From the NCBI RefSeq assembly GCF_902167145.1, contig NC_050104.1, positions 11,616,001 through 11,680,000 on the forward strand: DNA of 64,000 nucleotides. The letters run 5' to 3'. This document shows, in pieces, positions 21,766 through 34,439 of this stretch. A program made the translations under genes and the position numbers. How positions within the stretch are numbered: the first letter of the stretch is position 1; each line of letters begins with the position of its first letter. The notes below the pieces were generated by a model that ran no database searches, was not told the DNA's origin, and saw only the letters and a list, made by a program, of their open reading frames with translations. The stretch comes from Zea mays. Taxonomy: Eukaryota > Streptophyta > Magnoliopsida > Poales > Poaceae.

Positions 21766-24372
21766 ATGTCGGGAGATCACGCCAAGAAGATGGTGATCGG
21801 CGGTGAGAAGACCGCTAGAAGCCACGGGAAGGCTCCATCAAGGGAGTCCGCCAACAAGAAGAAGGATGGATCCCCTTCACGCATTCGATCGCACAAGAGT
21901 GGCGAGAAGAAGAAGAAAATGAAGAAGGTGGTCTACTACGAGACCGACTCTTCATCGCCCTCTACATCCGGATCCGACGCCGCGTTCGTCACTTCTAAGC
22001 GCCAAGAGCGCAAGAAGTATAGTAAGATTGCCCTACGCTACCCTCGCATTCCTAAGCACACTCCATTACTTTCCGTCCCATTAGGCAAACCACCGACGTT
22101 TGACGGTGAAGATTATTCTAGGTGGAGTGATATGATGAGATATCACCTAACCTCACTCCACAAAAGCATATGGGATGTTGTTGAGTTTGGTGTACAGGTA
22201 CCATCCGTAGGGGATGAAGATTATGATGAGGACGAGGTGGCCCAAATCGTGCACTTCAACTCCCAAGCCACCACTATACTCCTCACCTCCCTAAGTCGAG
22301 AGGAGTATAACAAGGTGCAAGGATTAAAGAGTGCCAAGGAGATTTGGGACGTGCTCAAGACCACGCACGAAGGAGACGAGGTGACCAAAATCACCAAGCG
22401 GGATACAATCGAGGGGGAGCTCGGTTGCTTCAGGCTTCGCCAAGGGGAGGAGCCATAAGAGATGTACAACCGGCTCAAGACCTTGGTGAACCAAGTGTGC
22501 AACCTCGGGAGCACCAAATGGGATGACCATGAAATGGTCAAGGTTATTCTTAGATCACTCATTTTTCTTAACCCTACGCAACTTCATTTAATGTCTCCCG
22601 AGGAAGTAATAGGAAAATTTGTGAGCTTTGAATTGATGATCAAAGGCTCAAAGAAAATCATCGATCAAGATGCCTCCTCCACGCCCGAAGCACAACCGGT
22701 CGCATTCAAGGCGACGGAGGAGAAGAAGGAAGAGTCTACATCAAGTAGACTCCACATCGACGCCTCCAAGCTCGACAACGAGGAAATGGCGCTCATCATC
22801 AAGAGCTTTCGCCAAATCCTCAAGCAAAGGAGGGGGAAGGACTACAAGCCCCGCTCCAAGAAAGTTTGCTACAAGTGTGGTAAGCCCGGTCATTTTATTG
22901 CAAAGTGTCCATTATCAAGTGATAGTGACAGGGGCGACAACAAGAAGGGAAAGAGGAGAGAAAAGAAGAGATACTACAAGAGGAAGGGCGGCGATGCCCA
23001 TGTGTGCCGCGAGTGGAACTCCGACGAGAGCTCCACCGACTCCTCCTCCGACGAGGATGCTGCCAACATCGCCGTCACCAAGGGACTCCTCTTCCCCAAC
23101 GTCGGCCACAAGTGCCTCATGGCAAAGTACGGCAAAAGGAAGAAGGAAAAATCAAAATCCTCCACTAAATATGCAACCTCTAGTGATGAGGATAATTCTA
23201 GTGATGAGGAGGATAATTTGCGCACCCTTTTTGCCAACCTAAACATGCAACAAAAAGAAAAGTTGAATGAATTAATTAGTTCTATTCATGAGAAGGATGA
23301 ACTCTTGGACACCCAAGAGGACTTCCTAATTAAGGAAAATAAGAAGCATGTTAAGGTTAAGAATGCTTATGCTCTAGAGGTAGAAAAATGTGAAAAATTA
23401 TCTAGTGAGCTAAGCACGTGCTATGATATTATTACCAACCTTAGAAATGAGAATACTAGATTAATTGCTAAGGTTGATTCAAATGTTTGTGATGATTCAA
23501 TTTCCAATCTTAGAGATGATAATGTTAGTTTACTTGCTAAGATTGAAGAATTGAATGTCTCTCTTGCTAGCCTTAGAAACGAGAATGAAAAATTAATTGC
23601 TAAGGCTAAGGACTTAGATGGTTGCAATACTTCCATTTCCAATCTTAGAAGTGAAAATAACATTTTACATGCTAAGATTGATGAACTAAAATCTTGCAAA
23701 CCCTCTACATCTACCGTTGAGCATGTTTCCATTTGCACTAGATGTAGAGATATAAATGTTGATGCCATTCATGATCACCTAGCTTTAATTAAGAAACAAA
23801 ATGATCACATAGCTCAACTTAATGCCAAAATTAATGAGCATGACTTAGAAAATGAAAAATTTAAATTTGCTAGAAGCATGCTCTATAGTGGGAGACGCCC
23901 TGGCATCAAGGATGGCATTGGCTTCCAAAAGGGAGACAATGTCAAACTTAATGCCCCTCCTAAAAGATTGTCTAATTTTGTTAAGGGCAAGGCTCCCATG
24001 CCTCAGGATAACGAGGGTTACATTTTGTACCCTGCCGGTTATCCCGAGCACAAAATTAGGAGAACTCATTCTAGGAAGTCTCACTCTGGCTCTAATCGTG
24101 CTTTTATATATAAGAGTGAGGCATCTAGTTCTAGGCAATCAACCCGTGCTAAATTGCCTAAGAAGAAAACTCCTAGTGCATCAAATGAACCTAGCATTTC
24201 ATTTAAGACTTTTGATGCATCTTATGTTTTAACTAACAAATCCGGCAAGGTAGTTGCCAAATATATTGGGGGCAAACACAAGGGGTCAAAGACTTGTGTT
24301 TGGGTACCCAAAGTTCTTGTGTCTAATGTCAAAGGACCCAAAACCGTTTGGGTACCTAAAATCAAGAACTAA
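21766..24372 (+). pseudogene. Sirevirus gag with one nonsense codon
   Basis: Starts MSGDHAKKMVIGGEK and ends at TAA 24370-24372. It is closely related to the Gag of the nested element: capsid region with KPPTFDGEDYSRWSDMMRY, zinc knuckle CYKCGKPGHFIAKC near 22869, and a heptad-rich coiled-coil tail. A glutamine codon has become TAA at 22456-22458, cutting the product to about 230 residues, before the zinc knuckle. Downstream of the stop the frame stays open, so the mutation looks recent relative to the coding constraint. Confidence 0.88.
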
Positions 24373-24385
24373 ACTTGTTTTGTAG

Positions 24386-27300
24386 GTTTATGCATCCGGG
24401 GCTCAAGTTGGATCATCGACAGCGGGTACACAAACCATATGACAGGGGAGAAGAAGATTTTCTCCTCCTACGAGAAAAACCAAGATCCCCAACGAGCTAT
24501 CACATTCGGGGATGGAAATCAAGGTTTGGTCAAAGGATTGGGTAAAATTGCTATATCTCCTGACCATTCCATTTCCAATGTTTTTCTTGTAGATTCTTTA
24601 GATTACAACTTGCTTTCAGTTTCGCAATTATGTAAAATGGGTTACAACTGTCTTTTTACGGATATAGGTGTTACTGTCTTTAGAAGAAGTGATGATCCAG
24701 TAGCATTTAAGGGAGTGATAGAGGGTCAGCTATACTTAGTAGATTTTGATAGAGCTGAACTCGACACTTGCTTAATTGCTAAGACTAACATGGGCTGGCT
24801 CTGGCATCGCCGACTAGCACATGTTGGAATGAAGAATCTTCACAAGCTTCTAAAGGGAGAACACATTTTGGGACTAACAAATGTTCATTTTGAGAAAGAC
24901 AGGGTTTGTAGCGTATGTCAGGCAGCGAAGTAAGTTGGTGTTCATCATCCACATAAGAACATCATGACGACTGACAGGCCACTCGAGCTCCTACACATGG
25001 ACCTATTCGGCCTGATAGCTTACATAAGCATCGGCGGGAGTAAGTACTGTCTAGTTATTGTGGATGATTATTCTCGCTTCACTTGGGTATTCTTTTTGTA
25101 GGAAAAATCTCATACCCAAGAAACCTTAAAGGGATTCTTGAGACGGGCTCAAAATGAATTTGGCTTAAGGATCAAAAAGATTAGAAGCGACAACGGGACG
25201 GAGTTCAAGAACTCACAAATCGAAGGCTTCCTTGAGGAGGAGGGCATCAAGCATGAGTTCTCCTCTCCCTACACGCCACAACAAAATGATGTAGTGGAGA
25301 GGAAGAATAGAACTCTACTAGACATGGCAAGAACCATGCTTGATGAGTACAAGACTTCGGATCGGTTTTGGGCCGAGGCGGTCAACACCGCTTGCTACGC
25401 CATCAACCGGTTGTATCTACATCGAATCCTCAAGAAGACATCATATGAACTCCTAACCAGTAAAAAGCCCAATGTTTCATATTTTAGAGTCTTTGGTAGC
25501 AAATGCTTTATTCTTGTTAAAAGAGGTAGAAAATCCAAATTTGCTCCTAAGGCTGTAGAAGGATTTTTACTAGGATATGATTCAAACACAAGGGCATATA
25601 GAGTCTTTAACAAGTCCTCTGGACTGGTTGAAGTTTCTTGTGACATTGTGTTTGATGAGACTAACGGCTCTCAAATAGAGCAAGTTGATCTTGATGAGCT
25701 AGATGATGAAGAGGCTCCGTGCGTCGCGCTAAGGAACATGTCCATTGGGGACGTGTGTCCTAAGGAATCCGAAGAGCCTCCACAAGCACAAGATCAACCG
25801 TCTTCCTCCATGCAAGCATCTCCACCAACTCAAGATGAGGGTGAGGCTCAAGATGATGAAGGAGAAGATCAAGAAGATGAGCCACCTCAAGAGAAGAGCA
25901 ATGATCAAGGGGGAGATGACCATGATCAAGATGAGGAAGATGAACAAGTTCCAAGGCCTCCACACCCAAGAGTCCATCAAGCAATCCAACGAGATCACCC
26001 CGTGAACACCATCCTCGGCGATATTCAAAAGGGGGTAACTACTCGATCTCGTGTTGCTCATTTTTGTGAACATTACTCTTGTGTTTCCTCTATTGAGCCA
26101 CACAGGATAGAGGAAGCACTTCAAGATTCGGATTGGGTGGTGGCAATGCAAGAGGAGCTCAACAACTTCACTAGGAATGAGGTATGGCATTTAGTTCCAC
26201 GTCCTAACCAAAATGTTGTAGGAACCAAGTGGGTCTTCCGCAACAAGCAAGATGAGCATGGTGTGGTGACAAGGAACAAAGTCTGACTTGTGGCCAAGGG
26301 TTATTCACAAGTTGAAGGTTTGGATTTCGGTGAAACCTATGCACCCGTAGCTAGGCTAGAATCAATTCGCATTTTACTTGCCTATGCTACTTAACATGGC
26401 TTCAAGCTTTACCAAATGGACGTGAAGAGTGCATTCCTCAATGGACCAATCAAGGAAGAGGTCTATGTTGAGCAACCTCCCGGCTTTGAAGATAGTGAGT
26501 ATCCTAACCACGTATATAAACTCTCTAAGGCGCTTTATGGGCTCAAACAAGCCCCAAGAGCGTGGTATGAATGCCTAAGAGATTTTCTTATCACTAATGG
26601 CTTCAAAGTCGGAAAGGCCGATCCTACTTTATTCACTAAAACACTTGCAAATGATTTGTTTGTATGCCAAATTTATGTTGATGATATTATATTTGGGTCT
26701 ACTAATGAATCTACATGTGAGGAATTTAGTAGGATCATGACACAAAAATTCGAGATGTCTATGATGGGGGAGTTGAAGTACTTCTTGGGATTTCAAGTGA
26801 AGAAACTCCAAGAGGGCACCTACATTAGCCAAACAAAGTATATTCAAGACATTCTAAACAAGTTTGGGATGAAGGATGCCAAGCCCATCAAGACACCCAT
26901 GGGAACAAATGGGCATCTCGACCTCGACACGGGAGGTAAATCCATAGATCAAAAGGTATATCGGTCGATGATAGGTTCTTTACTCTATTTATGTGCTTCA
27001 CGACCAGATATAATGCTTTCAGTATGCATGTGTGCAAGATTCCAAGCCGACCTAAGGAAGCTCACCTTAGGGCTGTAAAACGAATCTTGAGATATTTAGT
27101 TTATACTCCTAAGTTTGGCCTTTGGTACCCTAGGGGATCCACATTTGATTTAATTGGTTATTCGGATGCCGATTGGGCAGGGTGTAAAATTAACAGGAAG
27201 AGCACATCGGGGACTTGCCAGTTCTTGGGAAGATCTCTGGTGTCTTGGGCTTCAAAGAAGCAAAATTCTATAGCTCTTTCTACCACCGAAGCCGAGTATA

Positions 27301-27626
27301 TTGCCGCAGGCCATTGTTGCGTGCAATTGCTTTGGATGAGGCAAACCCTTAGGGACTATGGTTACAAATTAACCAAAGTTCCTCTTCTATGTGATAATGA
27401 GAGTGCAATCCGCATGGCGGATAATCCCGTTGAACATAGCCGCACTAAACACATAGTCATTCGGTATCATTTTCTAAGGGATCACCAACAAAAGGGGGAT
27501 ATCGAGATTGCATATATTAACACCAAAGAACAATTAGCCGATATCTTTACCAAGCCACTAGATGAACAAACATTTAACAAACTTAGGCATGAGCTAAATA
27601 TCCTTGATTCTCGGAATTTCTTTTGA
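24386..27626 (+). pseudogene. Sirevirus pol polyprotein with several breaks
   Basis: Same domain order as its relative: protease (here DSGYTNHM, with the usual cysteine changed), GAG-pre-integrase (WHRRLAHVGMKNLHKLL), integrase core (LLHMDLFG, RSDNGTEF, TPQQNDVVER), reverse transcriptase with an intact YVDD near 26680, and RNase H. Breaks: one G missing in the run at 24397-24400, stops at 24931-24933, 25099-25101, 26284-26286 and 26392-26394, and one C missing near 27051. The missing G happens to put pol in the gag frame. No functional enzyme can be made from this copy. Confidence 0.88.
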
Positions 27627-28443
27627 TGTTTTGCACACATAGATCATTAATATACCTTTGATCATATCTCTTTTATATGCTATGACTAATGTGTTTTCAA
27701 GTGTATTTCAAACTAAGTCATAGATTGAAAGGGAAAAGGAGTCTTCGGCGAAGACAAAGGTTTCCACTCCACTCCATCAAATTACTCATCCTTCGCCGTC
27801 GCTCCACACCACTCTCCAACTTTGGTATAATCTTCACTCATATGTTATTTACCATAGGGAGAGAAAGTAAGTGAGGGCTTATATTTCACTCAAGTATCCG
27901 TTTTTGGCGATTCATGCCAAAGGGGGAGAAAGTATTAGCCCAAAGCAAAAGGACTGCACCACCACCAATTTTCAAAAATTTGAGTTAAGAAAAGATTTTT
28001 CAATTAGTGATTTTTCAATCGGTATCTTATTAGAATTTCAAATTGGTACAACCCTTTCAAAACTAATACCTAAAACCCTCTTGAACACTAAGAGGAGAAT
28101 TTTATTGAGGGGGAGTTTTGTTTAGTCAAAGGAAAAGCATTTGAAACATGGGGAGAAAATTTCAAATCCTGAAAATGCTTCTCAAAATCTTACTTATTTA
28201 CCTTTGAGTATTTGCAAAAGGACTTTGAAAAGAACTTACAAAAGAATTTGCAAAAACAAAACATGTGGTGCAAGCGTGGTCCAAAATGTTGAAAATGAAG
28301 AAATCAATCCATGCATATCTTATGAGAATTAATTGGTTCAATTCTAAGTAACCTTTGCACTTAAATCATGTAAACTAGTTCAATTATGCTCTTCCATATT
28401 TGCTTTGGTTTGTGTTGGCATCAATCACCAAAAAGGGGGAAAT
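27627..28443 (+). other. Purine-rich 3' non-coding region of the plus-strand Sirevirus
   Basis: Lies between RNase H and the 3' LTR, with repeated polypurine runs (CCAAAGGGGGAGAAAG near 27917, GAGGGGGAG near 28108) and the terminal tract AAAAAGGGGGAAAT ending at 28443. No coding frame. No env-like ORF is visible. Confidence 0.65.
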
Positions 28444-29616
28444 TGAAAGGGAAATAGGCTTACACCTTTTCCTAAATCGATTTTGGTGGTTGAATTGCCC
28501 AACACAAATAATTGGACTAACTAGTTTGCTCTAGATTATGAGTTCTACAGGTGACAAAGGATCACAACAAACCAATAAAAAGACCGAGAAAGGATTCAAA
28601 TATAGAGAGCTAAAGTCAGCCGAAGTGTGCCCTGGTCTGGCGCACCGGACAGTGTCCGGTGCACCAGGGACTCCAACTCTGAACTGCTCACCTTCGGCAA
28701 TTCTAAAAGCCGCTCCGCTATAATTCACCGGATCATCCGGTGTAGCACCGGACAGTGTCCGGTGGCGCACCGGACTGTCCGGTGTGCCAGCGGAGCAACG
28801 ACTACTTTGCGCCAACGGTCGTCTGCAGAAGGCATTAAATGCGCTACAGTGCACGCCAGAGTCAGAGCAGAGCCAGATGGCGCACCGGACAGTGAACAGT
28901 GCCTGTCCAGTGGCCCAGAAGACAGAAGCTCCAACGGTCAGAATCCAACGGCTGGGTGACGTGGCAGGCGCACCGGACAGTGTCCGGTGCGCCATGCGAC
29001 AGCAGCCTTCACCAAACGGCTAGTTTGGTGGTTGGGGCTATAAATACCCCCAACCACCCACCATTCATTGTATCCAAGTTTTCTAACTTCCCACACCTTA
29101 CAAGAGCTATAGCATTCAATACAAGACACACCAAAGAGATCAAAACCTCTCCCAAGTCCATAGATCATTCCCAATCAAATAGTGACTAGTGAGAGAGTGA
29201 CTTGTGTTCATTTGAGCTCTTGCGCTTGGATTGCTTCTTTTTCTCATTCTTTCTTGTGATCAACTCAATTGTAACCGAGGCAAGAGACACCAATTGTGTG
29301 GTGGTCCTTGCGGGGACTTTGTGTCCCGTTTGATTGAGAAGAGAAGCTCACTCGGCCTAAGTGACCGTTTGAGAGAGGGAAAGGGTTGAAAGAGACCCGG
29401 TCTTTGTGACCACCTCAACGGGGAGTAGATTTGCAAGAACCAAACCTCGGTAAAACAAATCATCGTGTCTCACTCTTTATTTGCCCGCGATTTCTTTTTC
29501 ACCCTCTCTCTCGGACTCGTTCATATTTATAACGCTAACCCGGCTTGTAGTTGTGCTTAAGTTTATAAATTTCAGATTCGCCCTATTCACCCCCCCCCCC
29601 CTCTAGGTGACTTTCA
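28444..29616 (+). repeat. 3' LTR of the plus-strand Sirevirus (1,173 bp)
   Basis: Complete LTR from TGAAAGGGAAATAGGC to GGTGACTTTCA. The palindrome block is at about 28640-28995 and the TATAAATA box at 29040-29047. A run of twelve C lies near 29590. Compared with the 5' LTR it has lost some palindrome-block sequence. Confidence 0.9.
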
Positions 29617-29621
29617 GTGTT

Positions 29622-31299
29622 CGAACCCCCTAGATGGTGGCTTCAAGTACTAAGACACCTGCCGCAGGCGGTGAAGTATGCAGGCTCACGGTACGGGACC
29701 AGGCTGAGCGGCTACATGGCCTCCGGACCCCCCCCCAGGAGACAAGTGCATGTTCTTCAAAGCCGGACCTCTAGGTTGTTGGACGCGTAGGACTATAGTT
29801 TTAAATACTAGGACACCCGTCATGGAGTGGTGGAGTGTGCAGGATTTTGGGTACGGGACCAGGCTAACCGGCCACATAGGCTCCGGACCACCCTACGGAA
29901 TGGGCATCCGTTCTTTAGAACCGACCCCAGGCCTTCCCCTGTAAAGTAATAGATATTATCTATTAAGAAGTATTTAACACTTATCTGTGTGACGCCAGTT
30001 CTTGTTGTGTGCGATGTTGTTGACTCCTCCTTAGTACCTGGCCCCCCGCCTGGGATGCAGGCTTAATGTGTTGAGGTTGGATACCAGCGTTTCTGAAAAG
30101 GTTGTCAACAATCCTTGGGAGGCAACTCGTCGGGATCTGGATCTATACACAGCTTTTAGCTAGGAAGCATTAGTAGTACACCTCATAGGGTTCTCCATCT
30201 GACATTAGTCGCCCTTTGATACATGCTCGGGACCTGTAGGTTTTAGTCTGGGTGGCCAAGTTGCGTGTCCGGACCCCCTTGGGTCGCGGTTCTAGATACT
30301 AGGACACCTGTCGCAGGGTGGTGGAGCGTGCAGGCTCACGGTACGGGACCAGGCTGAGCAGCTGCACGGGCTCCAGACCACCCCAAGAGGCTAATGTCCA
30401 TTCTCTAGCTCCGGTCCCGAGGTTGTCGGACCCACAGGACTTATAACTCTAGATACTAAGTTCCCAACACGGGGTGGTGGAGCATGTAGGCACACGGTAC
30501 AGGACCTGGCTGAGCGGCTACACGGGCTCCGGACTACCCTATGGAATGGGGTCCCGTTTTCTAGAGCAGGCCCCCAGGCTGTCGGACCTCCCCACTTTCG
30601 TGTCAGGGGCCCTAAACTGCAAGCCTGGCTGTTCAATTCGGATGTCGCCATGTCAGACAGATGGAAACCGTACGGGTGGGTTAGCTGAAAGGTATTATCT
30701 GAAAGACTGCAAGGTGGGACCATGGAGCAGCAACATGGAACTATCACAAGACCACGGCTGAGGGGGCAGTTTCTTCTTTATAACTTGTCGTGCATGTGTG
30801 CAGACCAATAGTCCGGGTTCATGGGGGCAGACCCCACCAGGTTATTATACACGTATGCGTCATTTAGTTATAAAAAAAGGAAACAGACTCGACCCCTTAG
30901 TTTTGCTCTATGGATAGAACTTACGGAGATATTTGGCATCGGGGTAAGGTACTCCTCCAGTCGTAGCTAGATGGTTGCCCCTGGGTCGGGCACTCCCGTT
31001 ACCTTGAAGGGTCCTTCCCAGCTGGGGGAGAGTCGCGGAGCACCTCTTGGTATGGCACTTGCCGTGGGGCTAAGCCCCGACACAGGGTTCCTAACTGTAT
31101 TTGACACGGGAGCCCTTGTCTCTGGCTGTGATCACTTCTGCATGTACATGTCTGCAGCTCGGACCCGTGGGGGTCCGGAAGGGCCTCCGGAGGAAGGCGT
31201 GCTTCAGCTTCGTAGACAGGGGGACACAGAGTTCCCCCGAGGTCCGTCTAGTTGTCTTCACCGGAGTAGGAGCCTTCGGCGAAGATATCCTTCAGGTCC
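29622..31299 (-). repeat. Internal region of the outer Gypsy element with a dispersed repeat of about 140 bp
   Basis: Four related units, at about 29655-29790, 29810-29940, 30294-30425 and 30446-30590, share the core GGTACGGGACCAGGCTGAGC, then a GGCTCCGGACCACCC-like stretch. The spacing is uneven. No protease, integrase or reverse-transcriptase motif appears on either strand, although this is where pol should follow gag. Confidence 0.55.
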
Positions 31300-32008
31300 C
31301 CCTCGGGCGACTGATACCCGAGGTCTCATCCTGCCGCGGCCACCTCGCTGTCGTCCACCTTTTCCTTGCTGGGCCGGCGGCGAGGCGGGGAGCCGTATTT
31401 GGAGGACTGCTCGCGCCGCTTGCTGACATGTTTTGCGAGGTCAATGATCTCGCAACACTCTGCGGCGTTGTGGCGACCATGCGGGTCAGGGCATGAACCG
31501 CTGCTACCCTTCTGCGGTCGCGGACGTTTGTTGCGGTCGCCCTGGCCCCCGGTCGCTGTCGCGACCACCAGAGCGGTGGACCGCGACTTCTGGTAGTCGC
31601 GGTCCTTCTTCTTTTTCTTCTTTTCGTCCCGGAGGACGGCCCCCGAGCCACCCGACTGGGCAGCTCCAGTTTGTGGGGCCGAGTGCCATGCACGGCCCTC
31701 GGCGGCTCTAGCGCATTTGTCGGCCAGAGCGAAGAGCGTGGGACAGTTTCCACGTCATGTGTGGCCAACTTCTCCAACATTTTTTCATCACGTACTCCCT
31801 GTCGGAAGGCGGTGATGATAGAAGCATCAGAAATACGAGGTATCGTACCTCGTACCTTGGTGAAGCGGGAGATGAACTTTCGGAGGGTTTCCCCGGGCTC
31901 CTGCCTCACTGCATGGAGGTGGGCCTCCACACCGTGCTGCTGGTAAGCACTGGCGAAGTTCACCACGAACCGCGCACAGAGTTCTTCCCAGGAGTAGACT
32001 GATCCCGG
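31300..32008 (-). pseudogene. C-terminal part of the outer Gypsy gag
   Basis: The minus-strand frame continues the gag interrupted by the Zeon-like insertion: LCARFVVNFASAYQQHG, EPGETLRKFISRFTKVRG and AFRQGVRDEKMLEKLATHD belong to the Retrotrans_gag domain. The frame shifts near 31730, after which another minus frame holds a degenerate zinc-finger-like stretch (CPDPHGRHNAAEC) and a basic tail. It was split by the insertion at 32009 and is non-functional. Confidence 0.7.
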
Positions 32009-32677
32009 TGTTGGGGGCCTTCGGCTTACGAAGGTCCTCAAAAACAGGATTTAACAGTATTTCTGGAGTATAATGTGTGAACAGGTATCTTCGGACTCGA
32101 GTCGGTATCACAGCAGGAGAAGACCAAAATAATACGAAGGTTGATACAGCGCCGAAGATGTGAGCGGGAAAGCTTCGGCGTGGTAGCAGAAAATGAAACC
32201 GACTTAAAGATGAAAAGGCTATTCAGACCTCGGTGGATTACTATAGAATTGTTATCAAATGTAAAGGGCATGAATGTAATTTTGTATGGGCTGTGTCCCG
32301 TGCCTATAAATAGGTGAACAGTACCCCCGTACTGTTCACGCTGATTTGGCATTCGCTTTTGCGTCATACCTGTACTTTCATCTCCTTCAAACTGAAGGTA
32401 CATTTGTAATTCGATGTTATTTCTGTTTCTTCATAATAATAATGCAAAAATAAGTTGATAATAATAAATAATTGTTTATGTTTTCCTTCATATTCCTTAT
32501 GATTCATCCTTCGTCATTGTATGTTGTGTTTATGAAGATACGTCCTTCATAACCTTCGTCCGAAAATCATTATATCCTAAGGGAAATAATGCTTCGAAAG
32601 ACGAAGGACTTCATCGATTAACATTTTCTATGTTGCCTTGTTCTTAACTCATAGCATTTGAGAACAAGTACCCAACA
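32009..32677 (+). repeat. 5' LTR of the Zeon-like element (669 bp)
   Basis: The CTATAAATA promoter box is at 32304-32312, followed by a leader. It ends ACCCAACA. A TTGGCGCCCACC primer site follows at 32679-32690. Confidence 0.92.
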
Positions 32678-32752
32678 TTGGCGCCCACCTCCGGTGAACT
32701 CACTTCCACTTTTTGAGTTTTTGAACACCTTCGGCGATCATAAACCTTTGTT

Positions 32753-34270
32753 ATGGCGCCGAAGAAAGCTTCAGCAACTGGGGCTGCAGCTCTGCAACCG
32801 CTGGACCATAATCAGGAGACAGTCTCCCTTCGGGAGGCCCGAAGCCAGAAAAGGAAGGCTGTTAGCCCGACACCGCCAGAAGATGAGATAGATCAAGAAA
32901 TCAGAGATATGGAGATGCTTCATCAACAGGTGCAGAGGAAGAAGGAAAAGATGGCCAGGCTAGCTGAGCTGCAAAGGCAGATAGACGAAGCCTCTGAAGA
33001 AGTTCGTCATCTTACTCAGGATGAACAACACCGAAGGCCTCAGCACCAAGACCTTCATCAGGAGGGTTTCCTCAACGAAGATGACTGGTATGACAATTTC
33101 CATCATGGGAATTTTGTTTTTGATGATGCTTCTCCTCTGTCCGCTGAGCTGCAGGCTACACCTTGGCCTTCGTCCTACAAGCCGCCCCAGCTTCCCATAT
33201 TCGATGGCCACTCAGACCCGAAGCAGTTTTTGATGAGCTACGAAGCAATAGTATCTTCGTATGGTGGCAATGCTGCAGTCATGGCCAAATCCTTTGTTAT
33301 GGCTGTCAGGAGTGTTGCTCAAACCTGGTATTCTTCCCTTCGACCAGGAACGATCACTTCATGGCAAAAGCTAAAGGATTTGTTGTTAACCAGCTTTCAA
33401 GGGTTTCAGACGAAGCCGGTCACTGCTCAAGCTCTATTCCAGTGCACCCAGGATCACGAAGAATACCTTCAGGCGTACGTCCGGAGGTTCTTGCGTTTGA
33501 GGGCACAGGCACCAACAGTGCCCAACGAAATTGTCATTGAGGCCATGATCAAGGGGCTTCGACCAGGACCTTCAGCTCAGTACTTTGCTAGGAAGCCTCC
33601 TCAAACTTTGGAGAAGCTGCTCCAAAAGATGGACGAGTATATTCGAGCCGATAATGATTTTCGTCAAAGAAGGGAGGAGGCTTTCAGGTTTTCTGAAATG
33701 ACCAGGGGCTTCGGAGGGAGGTTCTATCCGAGGCACGTTAGATCAATTCACAACTCTACTCAAAATGATGATAGGGGGAGCCAGCAGCAAAGGCCACAGG
33801 GCTCCTCACAGGCTTCGGGGCAACAGCAAGGCTCCTTCTGACCACCAGCTCCGAGAGGCAGAGGTGCCAGGGGCTTCGGCGGAAGATTTGGCGATCAACC
33901 AAGAAGAATTTTTTGCTTGTTCTGTGCTGAGAACAAAGGCCATACAACCAGGATGTGCCATGTTACCATCCAGAAGCAAAAGGAAATAGCCGAAGCTGCA
34001 GCACAACAGGCTCAGCCGAAGCAGGTCATGCACACTGCTTCGTATCATTCGCCTTACATCCCAGAATATGTAGGCAACCACCCTGCAGTTTCTGTTGCTT
34101 CGGCGAGTCAACCTCAAGCTTCCTGGCAACAGCCTCCGCCTCCACCACCGCTGCAACAAGGCCAGCAGCCAGAAGGGAGCCAATATGCTCCACACCAAAG
34201 GGACTTCAGAGAACAGTCCGAAGCTCGCACAGTCAACAGCACTATGCCAGAGTCAAAGCACATCTATTGA
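32753..34270 (+). pseudogene. Zeon-like Gag, interrupted by one in-frame stop
   Basis: Opens MAPKKASATGAAALQ at 32753. A charged coiled-coil region comes first (EIRDMEMLHQQVQRKKEKM, about residues 40-95). The Retrotrans_gag capsid domain follows (PQLPIFDGHSDPKQFL, TSWQKLKDLLLTSFQGF, YLQAYVRRFLRLRAQAP, about residues 140-310). TGA at 33839-33841 ends the frame at residue 362. The same frame resumes and encodes an arginine/glycine stretch, a zinc-knuckle-like CLFCAENKGHTTRMC (five rather than four residues before the histidine) and a glutamine/proline-rich tail. The stop therefore removes the nucleic-acid-binding part. It may be a mutation or a read-through site. I favour mutation. Confidence 0.8.
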
Positions 34271-34439
34271 CAAATATCCTACCTTAATAGTAGTCTTTTT
34301 CATTCAGTTTTATTTTCTGTGTAATAAAGGACATTGTTTAGATTTCATGTAAATAGTTTCGTTGTTTGCCACAAAGAAAATATATTTTCTTCACAGGCTT
34401 AAGTTGTTGAAGCTTAAAGATTTGCGATAACAAAGAGGA

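Larger units (their letters stand above)
11100..29616 (+). mobile_element. Sirevirus (Ji/Opie-like Copia), inserted in the outer Gypsy and itself interrupted
   Basis: LTR ends TGAAAGGGAAATAGGC ... GACTTTCA, with a 5-bp duplication GTGTT at 11095-11099 and 29617-29621. The left LTR is split by another Sirevirus at 12003-21409. With that removed the element is about 9.1 kb and runs LTR, primer site, gag, pol, purine-rich 3' region, LTR, all on the plus strand. Gag and pol are full length but carry stops and frameshifts, so this copy cannot make its own proteins. Confidence 0.9.

Noticed and set aside
27627..28443. Possible env-like gene of the plus-strand Sirevirus, as reported for some Sireviruses
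   Set aside because: Only about 800 bp of purine-rich, stop-filled sequence lies between pol and the LTR, with no signal peptide or membrane segments.
32038..32403. 121-codon minus-strand frame found in both Zeon-like LTRs (also 38819-39184)
   Set aside because: Present twice only because LTRs are duplicates. The peptide resembles no family, and the frame overlaps the promoter and leader.
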